From positions 1 to 11,155 of the forward strand of contig CAYGTS010000087.1 in NCBI GenBank assembly GCA_964352905.1: a stretch of 11,155 bases of DNA, in the 5' to 3' direction. Shown in pieces: positions 1-7,059 of this stretch. The DNA comes from CAYGTS01 sp964352905. Its GTDB lineage: Bacteria; Pseudomonadota; Gammaproteobacteria; JAHCLG01. Both the position numbers and the translations under genes were made by a program. Every line of letters begins with the position of its first letter. Position 1 is the first letter of the stretch. The notes under the pieces are model-generated. The model did not search any database and had not been told where the DNA came from. It worked only from the letters and a program-made list of their open reading frames with translations.

Positions 1-53
1 TGCCTCAAATCTGACCGTTCTTGAGTTATTCAACATCACGCCGGGAATTACTG
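1..53 (-). repeat. Partial copy of the MITE-like palindromic element
   Basis: This stretch matches the reverse complement of 9754-9806: both contain TGCCTCAAATCTGAC, then GTTCTTGAGT, and end in GGGAAT..CTG. The element end falls at about 53, at the same CTG terminus seen at 9928. The rest of the copy would lie left of the window. The orientation is inverted relative to the left arm of the complete element. Identity is imperfect (several substitutions after position 25), so this is an older or divergent copy. It has no coding content. Confidence 0.65.
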
Positions 54-78
54 ATTCTCTTGAGGATCATATTCGAAA

Positions 79-128
79 AAAATCTGACCGTTCTGGTAAA
101 TATAAAGCTAAAGGGGGTGAGCAGATAC
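79..128 (-). repeat. Short hairpin repeat, copy 1
   Basis: Read on the minus strand it begins GTATCTGCTCACCCCCTTTA and ends CCAGAACGGTCAGATTT. It is nearly identical to the copy at 5157-5213 over about 48 bases. The ends can pair (ATCTG with CAGAT). It lies downstream of the 1247-aa gene, so on the minus strand it could be in the leader of the next gene, outside the window. That gene is not visible. Confidence 0.75.
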
Positions 129-367
129 ATGTGGTTTATATTAGATATTATAGTATCCTTTATAAAGAGGGTAATCACGGGCTCAATTCTGCCTAGCCTA
201 GCGAACGTATTTCCCTGGCATTCATTTCACGCTTACTGCCACTCGCCTCTGGATTGCAGCAAAGCTAACGTTCCTCGCCATGACGGGATCTTCGTCATTG
301 CGAACGCAGTGCGGCAATCCAGGGAAAGGATCTGCGATCGTGCAAAACTTCACTGCAGTTTCTATGG
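129..367. other. Gene-free spacer left of the 1247-aa gene
   Basis: Together with the two repeats at its left, this makes about 367 bases without a credible gene. A plus-strand open frame from 21 to 500 runs through three repeat remnants and into the antisense of the 1247-aa gene, and has no recognisable protein features. Apart from the palindrome at 249-322, I see no RNA gene and no clear terminator with a T run on the minus strand. Confidence 0.6.
249..322. repeat. Decayed palindromic repeat (CTGGATTGC...GCAATCCAG)
   Basis: The left arm starts CTGGATTGC (249-257) and ends CATGACG (279-285). The right arm starts CGTCATTGCGAACG (293-306) and ends GCAATCCAG (314-322). Outer bases TTTCCCTGG (210-218) and CCAGGGAAA (319-327) form a second inverted pair. 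The right arm resembles the interspersed 'GTCATTGCGA...GGCAATCC' repeats seen in many host-associated proteobacteria. The left arm is degraded. It begins about 46 bases past the 1247-aa stop codon, so it could form a stem-loop at the 3' end of that mRNA. Confidence 0.7.
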
Positions 368-3300
368 TTACCTCATCCCCATCCTTTGTGGTTGTTGTTG
401 TGGATCTAATTCTGCAATAATACCATCACCAAGTTTTTTCTTAAAAGTTTCTAGTTGCGGCCCCTTTAAGATATTCGAACCACTTGTTGCGTTCTTATAA
501 AGTGTTTCTGCGAGATCTTTATCTCGCTCATGCACCTCTGTGATAATTTCAGCAATGACTGTTGCAGAATTAGGTTTTTTTAATAATTCGTTAGTGACTG
601 ATGTTGTAATGGCTTTAGCACGACCAGGATCGGCATTTTCGAATAAACCTGAAATTGCAGTCTTAGTTGTTGCAGGATCTGTTAACCGTGAAATAACGTT
701 GGTAAGTTCGTTATTCGTGCAAGCCCTAATCTTTGCCTTGTCTTGGAATATAGCTTCGATTAGCAAAGGTTGTTGTGAGAATACTTTTTGTTGTACGCAA
801 GCAAGTAGATGATCCAAAGGTAACCTGCTTATTAACTGAATAAGAGCATCGCTAGGGTGATCATTATTTTCAGCAGCTCTTTTTATCTCATGATCATTTT
901 CAGCAGCTCTTTTTATCTCATGATCATTTTCAGCAGCTCTTTCTCTCTCATGATCCCCTGCGGCGGGAGGTGGGTTTGCTAGCAATTGAGCTACGCTGTT
1001 AGGATCTTGATGGCTTAAGCAAGCGGTTAGTTGCCCATCACCATTCTTAATTATCTTGTGTATAACGCTACGTTTAAGCTGATCAGGCATCTGTGCAAAC
1101 GCAGTTACTTGAAAGTCAGAGTCATCACCTCTAAGCTCTTTCCAGTAGGCTACTAGTTCATCCACTTTTTTTGCTTTCAAAAAGCTATCTATCTCTTGTG
1201 TAAATAAATAAAGCGCATTTTGCTTTGCTCGAGGTGTGCCTATTGCATAAATTCCGGATAGAATTTGAGCAGTGAATACGGGCTGGTGTTCTTGGCGCTC
1301 TGCATCAGCTGCCCTTCTTTGTTGAGCTTGTTCTTTATATAAAAGTATAATTTCTTTTAGCGTTGGTTGGTCAATCGCTGCTAAGAACTGCGGTGCCTGA
1401 TTCTCTGGTATTTGCCGTAATAATTTTTTAGCCGTATTGATATCATTATCACGGAATAATGCTTGCACATGCAGTGCGATAGTGGGTATGTCAAGTCTAT
1501 CACCTCTTAAATATATTGAGCGTAAATTATTAGCATTAAGCTTGATAAACCTCACTTGTAGGGCTAAAGGATACACGGTTAAATCAGGCTCTGCAGTTAA
1601 TAGATTATCTAATAAATCATCATTAGCCAGTAAATCATCATTAGCCAGCTCAAGAATAGCAGTTTTCTGATCCACTTCTAAGTTTTGAAAAACATTTAAT
1701 AGCTTGCCAAAAACAGCATTATTCTCAGCAGTTGCCGCCTCTTCAAGCACGGCTACTTGTTGCTGAAAGCTTAACTTGTTGAAAATGGTTTCATAGTCAT
1801 TAGGTTGTAATGTATATGTTCTAACGTTTTGATGAGCATCTGCGCTAGGTGAGGTTAGCTTTGTGAGCGTAATTTTTTCTTCGGCAAACAATGTTAACAG
1901 TGCCGGTGCATCTAATAATTGTAATTGTTTAATCGTAGTAGGTTTAGACTTAGGTTGTAATATATCCCATAATAAAACATCAGTATTTTCCTGTAAATAA
2001 GTAGGCTTCTGCTTATTTTTGAAATGTTGGTAATATATATTGATGGCTTGTTTGTTCTCCTCAGTCGTGTCAATAAGATCAAAAGCTGTCTCATGAAGAG
2101 GTTTAGATTTGTATAACAAAACAGCCATGCGTTGATGACAGTCTTCGCGGTAAATCTTATCAGATTTATATTTCTTCGGATCATCACACAATGCAATCTG
2201 TACTAGTGCCCTGCGAGGATTAGTTTGATACCAACGGTTAGCTTCTTCAGGTGCATTTTTAAGTAAGCTCGCTTGTAAATCTATTGGTAATGAGTGAAAA
2301 AACGTTCTGGCAGCATCCTTACGATTCGCAATATGCTCTTGATAAAAAGCAGACTGCATTTCAGGCGTGAATGTTTGCGCATGATGTTCTGCTGCATAAA
2401 TAAAGGCAGCAGCTAGTGTAGGGGGTTGCACTTTTCCAAGCTTGTTACTAAGCGTATCAGTCATTAAACAGGCGGCTTGTGTGGCAAGTGGCAATGTGGT
2501 AAATAGCGCTGTAACTTCATCCTCTGTTCGTTCTTTAAGCTGAAGCATGGCGAGAGCAACGTTTGGATCAACCTGAGTAAGTAATCCGTTAAAAGTGTCA
2601 TTGTAGTGCGATTCTAAATCACCAAGCATTTCTTTAAATCGTGTAGGGTTTTTAGCTAGTAATTCTAAATAACCTGCAGTGAGATTTGGATTTTCTCGAG
2701 CAAGTAACGCAAAATCTCGAGCGGATAACAGTGCTAATAACTCACCTTGGTTTCCGGCATTTTCAAGCAAGGATAAATGTTGCTCAGTAGTTGCATTTTG
2801 GAATACTGCCTGTTGTTCTGCTGGTGGTAAAGTCGAAAACTGATCTAGTTGGTCCTGTGTTGGCTGACTAAAGTCAGGCTGGTCTTTTTGCGGTAGTGGC
2901 AAACTTTGTTGTTTTGGTTGTTTTGGTATGGAGTCTTTCCTATATTGTTCAACTAGGTTAGCTGTTTTTTGCAAAATGTGCTCTTTTTTAGCTTTATGAT
3001 TCTTATCTAAATATGCATCTTTATCAATGACGTTATAGCCATTTATTTCTGCCGCAGCCAAGAATGCGATTAAGAGATTTTCATCAAACGGTTCTTTCTC
3101 AAACTTACTGGTTGATAGTGAAATAGCGGTATCCGCCTTTTGTAATGTTATGGGAATGGCAAGTAACCCGAGTAATTGGTAGAACATTTCTTTTTGTTTA
3201 CCTAACTCAAATTTAGGCACTCGCAGTTGATTGGGTCCTTGTTTTTGGGTGGAATCAAGTGGCGTGTAGGTAACAGCATAACTTTTTTCACCGCTTGTCG

Positions 3301-4111
3301 TGCCATCACTTTCTACATTGTTAACCACATAAGCTTTAAAGGGATTTTTTTTAGGTGTAGGATATTCTGTTTTTGTAGATGAGCTTACTGGTTTTTGCTC
3401 ACTAAACTCAATGACAAGGCCATCTCCTGGTTCACCAGTGTCCTTTTCTTCTTTTTCATCACTTGAACTTGTTTTTGTTTCTTTTACAAAGTTCTTATCC
3501 CAGCACGCCACGGGATTTCTTTCTGCTAATTTAGGCGTAAGAGCGTTAGCGCCAAGTCTTTCGGCTACCTTTGTGGTAGCTTGAAGCGCGGTTATTTGTA
3601 GCTCTTTCTGTAAATTTTGGTGTTGTGTTGCTAACAAGCTTGCTGCAGCTTCATGCAGTTGAACGTCTCGATAAAGATCTTTTACTGCTTGTTCCTTATC
3701 CTCATCCGCCGCCGCTAGTAAATTGTCATAAAAGGTGTTTATAGTTGATTGCAGCTGCTTTTGCTGTTGCGCTAGCCATTTTTTTGCTTGCTGCTGTTGT
3801 TCTTGTAAGTATTTCGCCGCCTCAGTTGTGCTGTAATTATTTTTTTCCCGCATTTCTGCTGCGCGTTCTTTTGCTGCAGTTAAAAGGGCATTAAAGGCAT
3901 CTGTCGTTTCTTGATAAGCCGTATCAACCGAAGCCCATGCACCATTTACAGTGTCTTGATCCAGAACTGGGGGGGTATCGGGAGCTTCAGCTTCTGGTAA
4001 ATTAAGCTTTTCCTCAATCTGTTTTTTCAACTTTTCTAGCGTTATTGCTGGAGTAGCAGGCTGTTCGGGTTTTGGTGGTGCAATAAGTGAAGAAGCTGGA
4101 GGTTGAGCCAT
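368..4111 (-). CDS. 1247-aa coiled-coil / helical-repeat protein of unknown function
   Basis: I do not recognise a family. The start ATG at 4111 is supported by AGGA eight bases upstream. There is no signal peptide or membrane segment. The N-terminus (1-55) is Pro/Ala-rich; 60-185 is a Q/A/K/E-rich likely coiled coil; 210-245 is an acidic, Ser-rich linker. From about 425 to the end it is helical and shows a recurring pattern 'hxxLPxxxQxxhhxxA' (near 427, 537, 605, 780, 900, 1005 and 1097), suggesting a degenerate solenoid. Two exact internal duplications occur: LANDDL twice (about 822-833) and a 10-residue DHEIKRAAEN-type unit three times (about 1053-1085). The tail is basic and Gln-rich (QQQPQRMGMR). 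The size, composition and neighbours resemble type IV effectors of Legionellales, but this is inference only. It is preceded by a candidate promoter and a hairpin repeat. Confidence 0.85.
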   Translation of the reverse strand: MAQPPASSLIAPPKPEQPATPAITLEKLKKQIEEKLNLPEAEAPDTPPVLDQDTVNGAWASVDTAYQETTDAFNALLTAAKERAAEMREKNNYSTTEAAKYLQEQQQQAKKWLAQQQKQLQSTINTFYDNLLAAADEDKEQAVKDLYRDVQLHEAAASLLATQHQNLQKELQITALQATTKVAERLGANALTPKLAERNPVACWDKNFVKETKTSSSDEKEEKDTGEPGDGLVIEFSEQKPVSSSTKTEYPTPKKNPFKAYVVNNVESDGTTSGEKSYAVTYTPLDSTQKQGPNQLRVPKFELGKQKEMFYQLLGLLAIPITLQKADTAISLSTSKFEKEPFDENLLIAFLAAAEINGYNVIDKDAYLDKNHKAKKEHILQKTANLVEQYRKDSIPKQPKQQSLPLPQKDQPDFSQPTQDQLDQFSTLPPAEQQAVFQNATTEQHLSLLENAGNQGELLALLSARDFALLARENPNLTAGYLELLAKNPTRFKEMLGDLESHYNDTFNGLLTQVDPNVALAMLQLKERTEDEVTALFTTLPLATQAACLMTDTLSNKLGKVQPPTLAAAFIYAAEHHAQTFTPEMQSAFYQEHIANRKDAARTFFHSLPIDLQASLLKNAPEEANRWYQTNPRRALVQIALCDDPKKYKSDKIYREDCHQRMAVLLYKSKPLHETAFDLIDTTEENKQAINIYYQHFKNKQKPTYLQENTDVLLWDILQPKSKPTTIKQLQLLDAPALLTLFAEEKITLTKLTSPSADAHQNVRTYTLQPNDYETIFNKLSFQQQVAVLEEAATAENNAVFGKLLNVFQNLEVDQKTAILELANDDLLANDDLLDNLLTAEPDLTVYPLALQVRFIKLNANNLRSIYLRGDRLDIPTIALHVQALFRDNDINTAKKLLRQIPENQAPQFLAAIDQPTLKEIILLYKEQAQQRRAADAERQEHQPVFTAQILSGIYAIGTPRAKQNALYLFTQEIDSFLKAKKVDELVAYWKELRGDDSDFQVTAFAQMPDQLKRSVIHKIIKNGDGQLTACLSHQDPNSVAQLLANPPPAAGDHERERAAENDHEIKRAAENDHEIKRAAENNDHPSDALIQLISRLPLDHLLACVQQKVFSQQPLLIEAIFQDKAKIRACTNNELTNVISRLTDPATTKTAISGLFENADPGRAKAITTSVTNELLKKPNSATVIAEIITEVHERDKDLAETLYKNATSGSNILKGPQLETFKKKLGDGIIAELDPQQQPQRMGMR
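858..955. repeat. Three 30-bp tandem repeats inside the 1247-aa gene
   Basis: Units lie at 858-890 (with a 3-bp insertion), 891-920 and 921-950, followed by the start of a fourth (951-955). Each contains TTTTCAGCAGCTCTTT. The units are nearly identical at the DNA level, which points to recent slippage or unequal exchange. The length is a multiple of three, so copy number changes would alter protein length but not frame. Confidence 0.9.
1613..1648. repeat. Perfect 18-bp tandem duplication inside the 1247-aa gene
   Basis: TAAATCATCATTAGCCAG occurs at 1613-1630 and again at 1631-1648 without mismatch. It duplicates the peptide LANDDL in frame. Confidence 0.9.
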
Positions 4112-4140
4112 GGTTATTTTCCTAATGATATTGTTATACT

Positions 4141-4189
4141 ATAACTGCTCATTCTGGCAAACATAAAGCTAAAGAATGTGAGCAGCTAC
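4141..4189 (-). repeat. Short hairpin repeat, copy 2 (leader of the 1247-aa gene)
   Basis: On the minus strand it reads GTAGCTGCTCACATTCTTTA... and ends CCAGAATGAGCAGTTAT. The centre matches copies 1 and 3 (CTTTAGCTTTAT). The 3' end differs from the family core and instead pairs with its own 5' end: CTGCTCA with TGAGCAG, then TTCT with AGAA across a 2-base bulge. It ends 29 bases before the ATG of the 1247-aa gene. Confidence 0.75.
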
Positions 4190-4218
4190 GTTATATTTTT
4201 AGAAAATCTATCCTTAAA
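4190..4218 (-). promoter_or_regulatory. Candidate sigma70 promoter of the 1247-aa gene
   Basis: On the minus strand there is TTTAAG (4218-4213), a 17-base spacer and TATAAC (4195-4190). The -10 box matches consensus at 5 of 6 positions and the -35 at 3 of 6. The predicted start is near 4183, so the transcript would begin inside the hairpin repeat. The region is AT-rich and chance matches are easy here. Confidence 0.35.
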
Positions 4219-4388
4219 GTTTTAGCCGGCATAAAATCCTTATATGCGATTAAAGAATATCACAATTGTAAAGACTTTTTGTAGTTTTTTTTTCAGTTTG
4301 TCGCTAAATTACCCGTGCAATGCGTTTAAAACAAAGAGTTAGCTAACGCAACCTGGATCTGTGGTGTTTGAACAAGCTGCTTAAACAC

Positions 4389-5114
4389 TTAAGATGAGGA
4401 TCTCATCCTTGGCGATCGAGGTGTAGGAGGTGTAGAATCATTACTATCACTATCACTATCACTATGCTCATCAGCAAGGTCTCTTGCCACTTCATCCGCA
4501 GCCGCATTCACTGATTTGATAGTACTTTCAATATGAGCTTGATCTACGCTTTCGATCAAATTTCCAACATCGTTAGGGTAACGTTGAGTAAAAAAAGTAT
4601 CAACAAGATTATAAATAGGATGGTACAATACATTATCAACATTAAGATTATTAGCAAAAGAATTGCCTAACGCGGTGAATGCTGTTCGCATTGCATAAGT
4701 ATTATTTTCGTAAGCTTGATTGAATTCAATTTGTAGCGCGTTTAAAATCGCCATTGTTCCAGAATCAACTGCTAATATGCCATGTTGGATCCCTACTGCC
4801 TCTGCTTGCAGGCGATCCCGAATGCTTAAAACATTTTGCCCTGCGTTGCTGTTTGCTTCACAGAGTGAGCCATACGCATTGCTACTAAGACTAGCAGCTT
4901 CTTGTACTGCATTTAAAAATCGATATTCATTACTATTCGTAATATTTGTTCTTGCTGCACCCATAGCTGCTTCTAACTCAGCATTGGATATAGCATTACT
5001 TACAGTTCCCCTTTGTACTTTTCTCACGGCATCATTTATTGCGGCTCTTAATTCATTTTGTATATAAGTTGCTACTGTTTTAAAATAAGTCCAGTATTCG
5101 TTGTTGCTAAGCAT
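4389..5114 (-). CDS. 241-aa protein with Ser-Asp repeat and Ser/Thr-Pro tail, unknown function
   Basis: I do not recognise a family. The start ATG at 5114 follows a purine-rich AAGGAAAAGGT. Residues 1-205 are predicted mostly helical, rich in Asn and Ala, with no signal peptide or membrane segment. The C-terminal 30 residues change abruptly: an acidic EHSDSDSDSNDS stretch encoded by four 6-bp CTATCA-type repeats (4443-4466) is followed by TPPTPRSPRMRSSS, a basic tail with several Ser/Thr-Pro sites. Such a flexible, polar tail would suit a C-terminal type IV secretion signal or a eukaryotic kinase target, but this is inference. It lies between two other unknown minus-strand genes, with 277 bases to the next one, so it probably has its own promoter. 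Confidence 0.8.
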   Translation of the reverse strand: MLSNNEYWTYFKTVATYIQNELRAAINDAVRKVQRGTVSNAISNAELEAAMGAARTNITNSNEYRFLNAVQEAASLSSNAYGSLCEANSNAGQNVLSIRDRLQAEAVGIQHGILAVDSGTMAILNALQIEFNQAYENNTYAMRTAFTALGNSFANNLNVDNVLYHPIYNLVDTFFTQRYPNDVGNLIESVDQAHIESTIKSVNAAADEVARDLADEHSDSDSDSNDSTPPTPRSPRMRSSS

Positions 5115-5156
5115 ACCTTTTCCTTCATTCTTTGGTGGTAACTCACTCCATAGCAG

Positions 5157-5213
5157 GGAACGCCAAATCTGAACGTTCTGGTCAATATGAAGCTAAAGGG
5201 GGTGAGCAGATAC
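5157..5213 (-). repeat. Short hairpin repeat, copy 3 (leader of the 241-aa gene)
   Basis: Minus strand: GTATCTGCTCACCCCCTTTA... ending CAGAACGTTCAGATTTGG and CGTTCC. The last 24 bases (5180-5157) are identical to 10023-10046. The ends pair as ATCTG with CAGAT. It ends about 43 bases before the ATG of the 241-aa gene. Confidence 0.85.
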
Positions 5214-5234
5214 CTTTAGTGTTAAAAGAAGCGC

Positions 5235-5263
5235 ATCTTAACTTTTTTTTATTTTTACAGCAA
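5235..5263 (-). promoter_or_regulatory. Candidate sigma70 promoter of the 241-aa gene
   Basis: On the minus strand there is TTGCTG (5263-5258), a 17-base A-rich spacer and TAAGAT (5240-5235). The predicted start is near 5228, giving a leader of about 114 bases that contains the hairpin repeat. A long purine tract (5268-5282 on the minus strand) lies just upstream and could act as an UP-like element. The box matches are moderate. Confidence 0.4.
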
Positions 5264-5329
5264 GGCATCTTTTTTTTTTCTTTTTCTCATTTGTATCTCA
5301 GGGCAAAGGTTAAGCTAGCATACAACAAG

Positions 5330-6829
5330 TTAAGCCATGCGCGCGGTCACTGTGGGCCTAGGGGTTGGCGCTAAACTCTCTTTTGCCACAAGTGGTTGGT
5401 GGCGCAGGCGTGCTTGCTCTTGCATCAATAATGCCTTAAAGCGCGGCGAATATTGAAAACTGGGGTTGCCTAAATGTTGCCAATCAACTTGTTGTTCGCG
5501 CGCTAGCGCATAGGCGCAAGCGAGCATCACGAAATTTTTGTTATGCCCAGAAAATTTCAAGACCGGCCATTGATTACAAATCGCTTGATCAACCATTTGC
5601 CTAACCACATCATATTCATTATTTTGGGTATAGGCGCTAACATTTTCACCAGCACGCACTTTGCGCTTGTGTTTAGCCAGATGTGACTGCGCATAAAATT
5701 GCATTTGCGAGTGATTCATATAAACGGGCAAACGATTATCGCTGTAATAAACCTGCCAATCAGTGTGTAATTGATCTGGTTGCGTTAAGGGCCGTAAATC
5801 CATGGCTAATGTTTTTTTTACATGCGGGAAAAAGCGGTGATTGAATTGGCTAAAACTCTGGTGCAAAAGCTGCTGTTTTTCACGCACTTTACTCGCAAGT
5901 AATTGCATACGCAGCCACAGTGGCGCCAACGTGGTTTGTAAGCCTTGGTGCAGCTCTCTTACTTTAAGTAGCGCTGCTAACGGTTTTTTACCCATCATTA
6001 AAGGAGGTAATTGCAATTGCGTAGCAGCAATCGGTAACGCGATCTGCAAGGCAATCTCTTGTAATTGCTTTAACCAAGCTGAAATCGTTGCTGCATGTTT
6101 TTGCAAATTACTTTGGTGATTAACTAATCGTTTAACATGAGCCAAATTTTCGCGATGTGTCACAAAATTTGGTTGCGCAACAATCGTGGTTTGCGCCAAC
6201 AGGTTCGCAAGTTGTTCTAAATTTTGTTGATTTAAATCGCCTTGCAATAATTTTTGTAATGGCTTTTGCATTTTACGTAACTGTTTGTAAAGTTTACGCA
6301 TTTCACGGTGGTTAGCCAGCGGTGTTAAAGCCGTTGCCAACTGTTCTCTGGTGGCTTGGCACGAAACTGTGGCTTGGGTGCTACCTTCTTCAGGTTCTTC
6401 TTCAGGGGGATACCAAGCCAAATAAATCTTTTCTAATTTTTGTAAAGTAGGCGTTACTTGTTGTAAGCAGTGCTTGATTTGTGCAAGATGATGTTTATTT
6501 TGATCGAGTTGGTATAACAATTCGCCACCCAACGGTTGTTGATCTAGTAATTCGGCACGATAGGTTGCATAAGAGGCTTGCAACTGTGCAGATTCTGATT
6601 GCAATTGTTCTAAGTACTGTTTTACATTTGCAACCACTTGCGGAAATTCATCTAACAAGTGGATTTTTTGCGCTTGCAACTGCGGTGAAAGTTCGCTTTG
6701 TGCTAATTGCACGATACGCTCAATTTGGCGCGCAAACAGTTGCAGCTTTTCAAGCGAGGCATCCACCCTGAGTGTTAATCCTCGTACCTTTAACTGGATT
6801 GGCGTGATTTCTGTGCTGGGAGTAGACAT
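5330..6829 (-). CDS. 499-aa helical protein, possible LPD7-like C-terminal region
   Basis: The start is placed at ATG 6829 because AGGAGG lies six bases upstream (minus strand). An upstream in-frame start at 6874 would add 15 residues with no ribosome binding site. Residues 1-340 are long helices rich in Leu and Gln with heptad-like spacing, so probably coiled coil. The C-terminal part (about 370-470) contains NNEYDVVRQMVDQAICNQW, then VLKFSGHNKNFVMLACAYAL and a VDWQHLG strand. This fits the alternating helix-strand pattern of the LPD7 domain found in relaxases and large mobile-element or effector proteins (W, then hxhSG, then a helix with AxAxA). The assignment is by eye and uncertain. The tail is Pro-rich and basic. 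There is no signal peptide or membrane segment. Its GC content looks higher than that of its neighbours (30 of 60 bases in the line from 5401), so its origin may differ. Confidence 0.8.
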   Translation of the reverse strand: MSTPSTEITPIQLKVRGLTLRVDASLEKLQLFARQIERIVQLAQSELSPQLQAQKIHLLDEFPQVVANVKQYLEQLQSESAQLQASYATYRAELLDQQPLGGELLYQLDQNKHHLAQIKHCLQQVTPTLQKLEKIYLAWYPPEEEPEEGSTQATVSCQATREQLATALTPLANHREMRKLYKQLRKMQKPLQKLLQGDLNQQNLEQLANLLAQTTIVAQPNFVTHRENLAHVKRLVNHQSNLQKHAATISAWLKQLQEIALQIALPIAATQLQLPPLMMGKKPLAALLKVRELHQGLQTTLAPLWLRMQLLASKVREKQQLLHQSFSQFNHRFFPHVKKTLAMDLRPLTQPDQLHTDWQVYYSDNRLPVYMNHSQMQFYAQSHLAKHKRKVRAGENVSAYTQNNEYDVVRQMVDQAICNQWPVLKFSGHNKNFVMLACAYALAREQQVDWQHLGNPSFQYSPRFKALLMQEQARLRHQPLVAKESLAPTPRPTVTARMA

Positions 6830-6986
6830 CCTTGTCCTCCTAATTTCATTTTCCTGTGTATGTATTATTTTCACAGATTCTTGAAAAAAGGCCTAGTCGC
6901 AGTAAGCCCTGCAGTTGTGTGCGAAAAGACTTAAGCGTGTTGCCAGCACTGCCGTGGAAATCAATTAGTTGCTTTAGTAATGTATC

Positions 6987-6995
6987 TGCTATATT
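6987..6995 (+). promoter_or_regulatory. Candidate extended -10 promoter of the AlbA_2 gene
   Basis: TGCTATATT fits the TGn-TATAAT extended -10 pattern. A weak TTGCTT lies 15 bases upstream (6969-6974). The predicted start is near 7002, leaving a leader of about 58 bases. A TATAGT at 7044-7049 is an alternative, but it would place the start almost on the ATG. Confidence 0.35.
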
Positions 6996-6996
6996 C

Positions 6997-7015
6997 TTAT
7001 CAGAGTTTATCAGAG
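6997..7015 (+). promoter_or_regulatory. Two TTATCAGAG direct repeats, possible operator
   Basis: TTATCAGAG occurs at 6997-7005 and 7007-7015. The centre-to-centre distance is 10 bases, about one helical turn, so a protein could contact both on the same DNA face. They overlap the predicted transcription start of a gene that encodes a likely DNA-binding regulator, so autorepression is plausible but unproven. Confidence 0.4.
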
Positions 7016-7059
7016 ATGGAAACGGTTTTTTTTAAATTTAACATATAGTACAAGAGGTT

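Larger units (their letters stand above)
6830..7059. other. Divergent intergenic region between the 499-aa gene and the AlbA_2 gene
   Basis: These 230 bases should hold promoters for both directions. For the plus strand I see an extended -10 (6987-6995) and a doubled motif (6997-7015). For the minus strand the boxes are ambiguous (TAATAC or TACATA near 6858-6866), and only the AGGAGG at 6836-6841 is convincing. No copy of the short hairpin repeat occurs here. Confidence 0.5.

Noticed and set aside
21..500. Plus-strand 159-aa open frame
   Set aside because: It crosses several repeat remnants and the antisense end of the 1247-aa gene, has no clear ribosome binding site and no recognisable protein features.
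1912..2196. Minus-strand 94-aa open frame inside the 1247-aa gene
   Set aside because: It is in a shifted frame of a long open frame with good start signals, and its composition (Leu/Asn/Ile/Tyr-rich) is that of a frame shadow.
4321..4350. Inverted repeat TGCGTT/AACGCA as a terminator of the 241-aa gene
   Set aside because: The stem is only 6 bp with an 18-base loop, and no T run follows on the minus strand.
4443..4466. Hexanucleotide repeat as a phase-variation switch
   Set aside because: The unit length is a multiple of three, so changes would not shift the frame, and it lies near the end of the gene.
5241..5282. T-rich tracts as a rho-independent terminator
   Set aside because: The T runs are on the plus strand while both flanking genes are on the minus strand, and no GC-rich stem precedes them. 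They fit an A-rich promoter region better.
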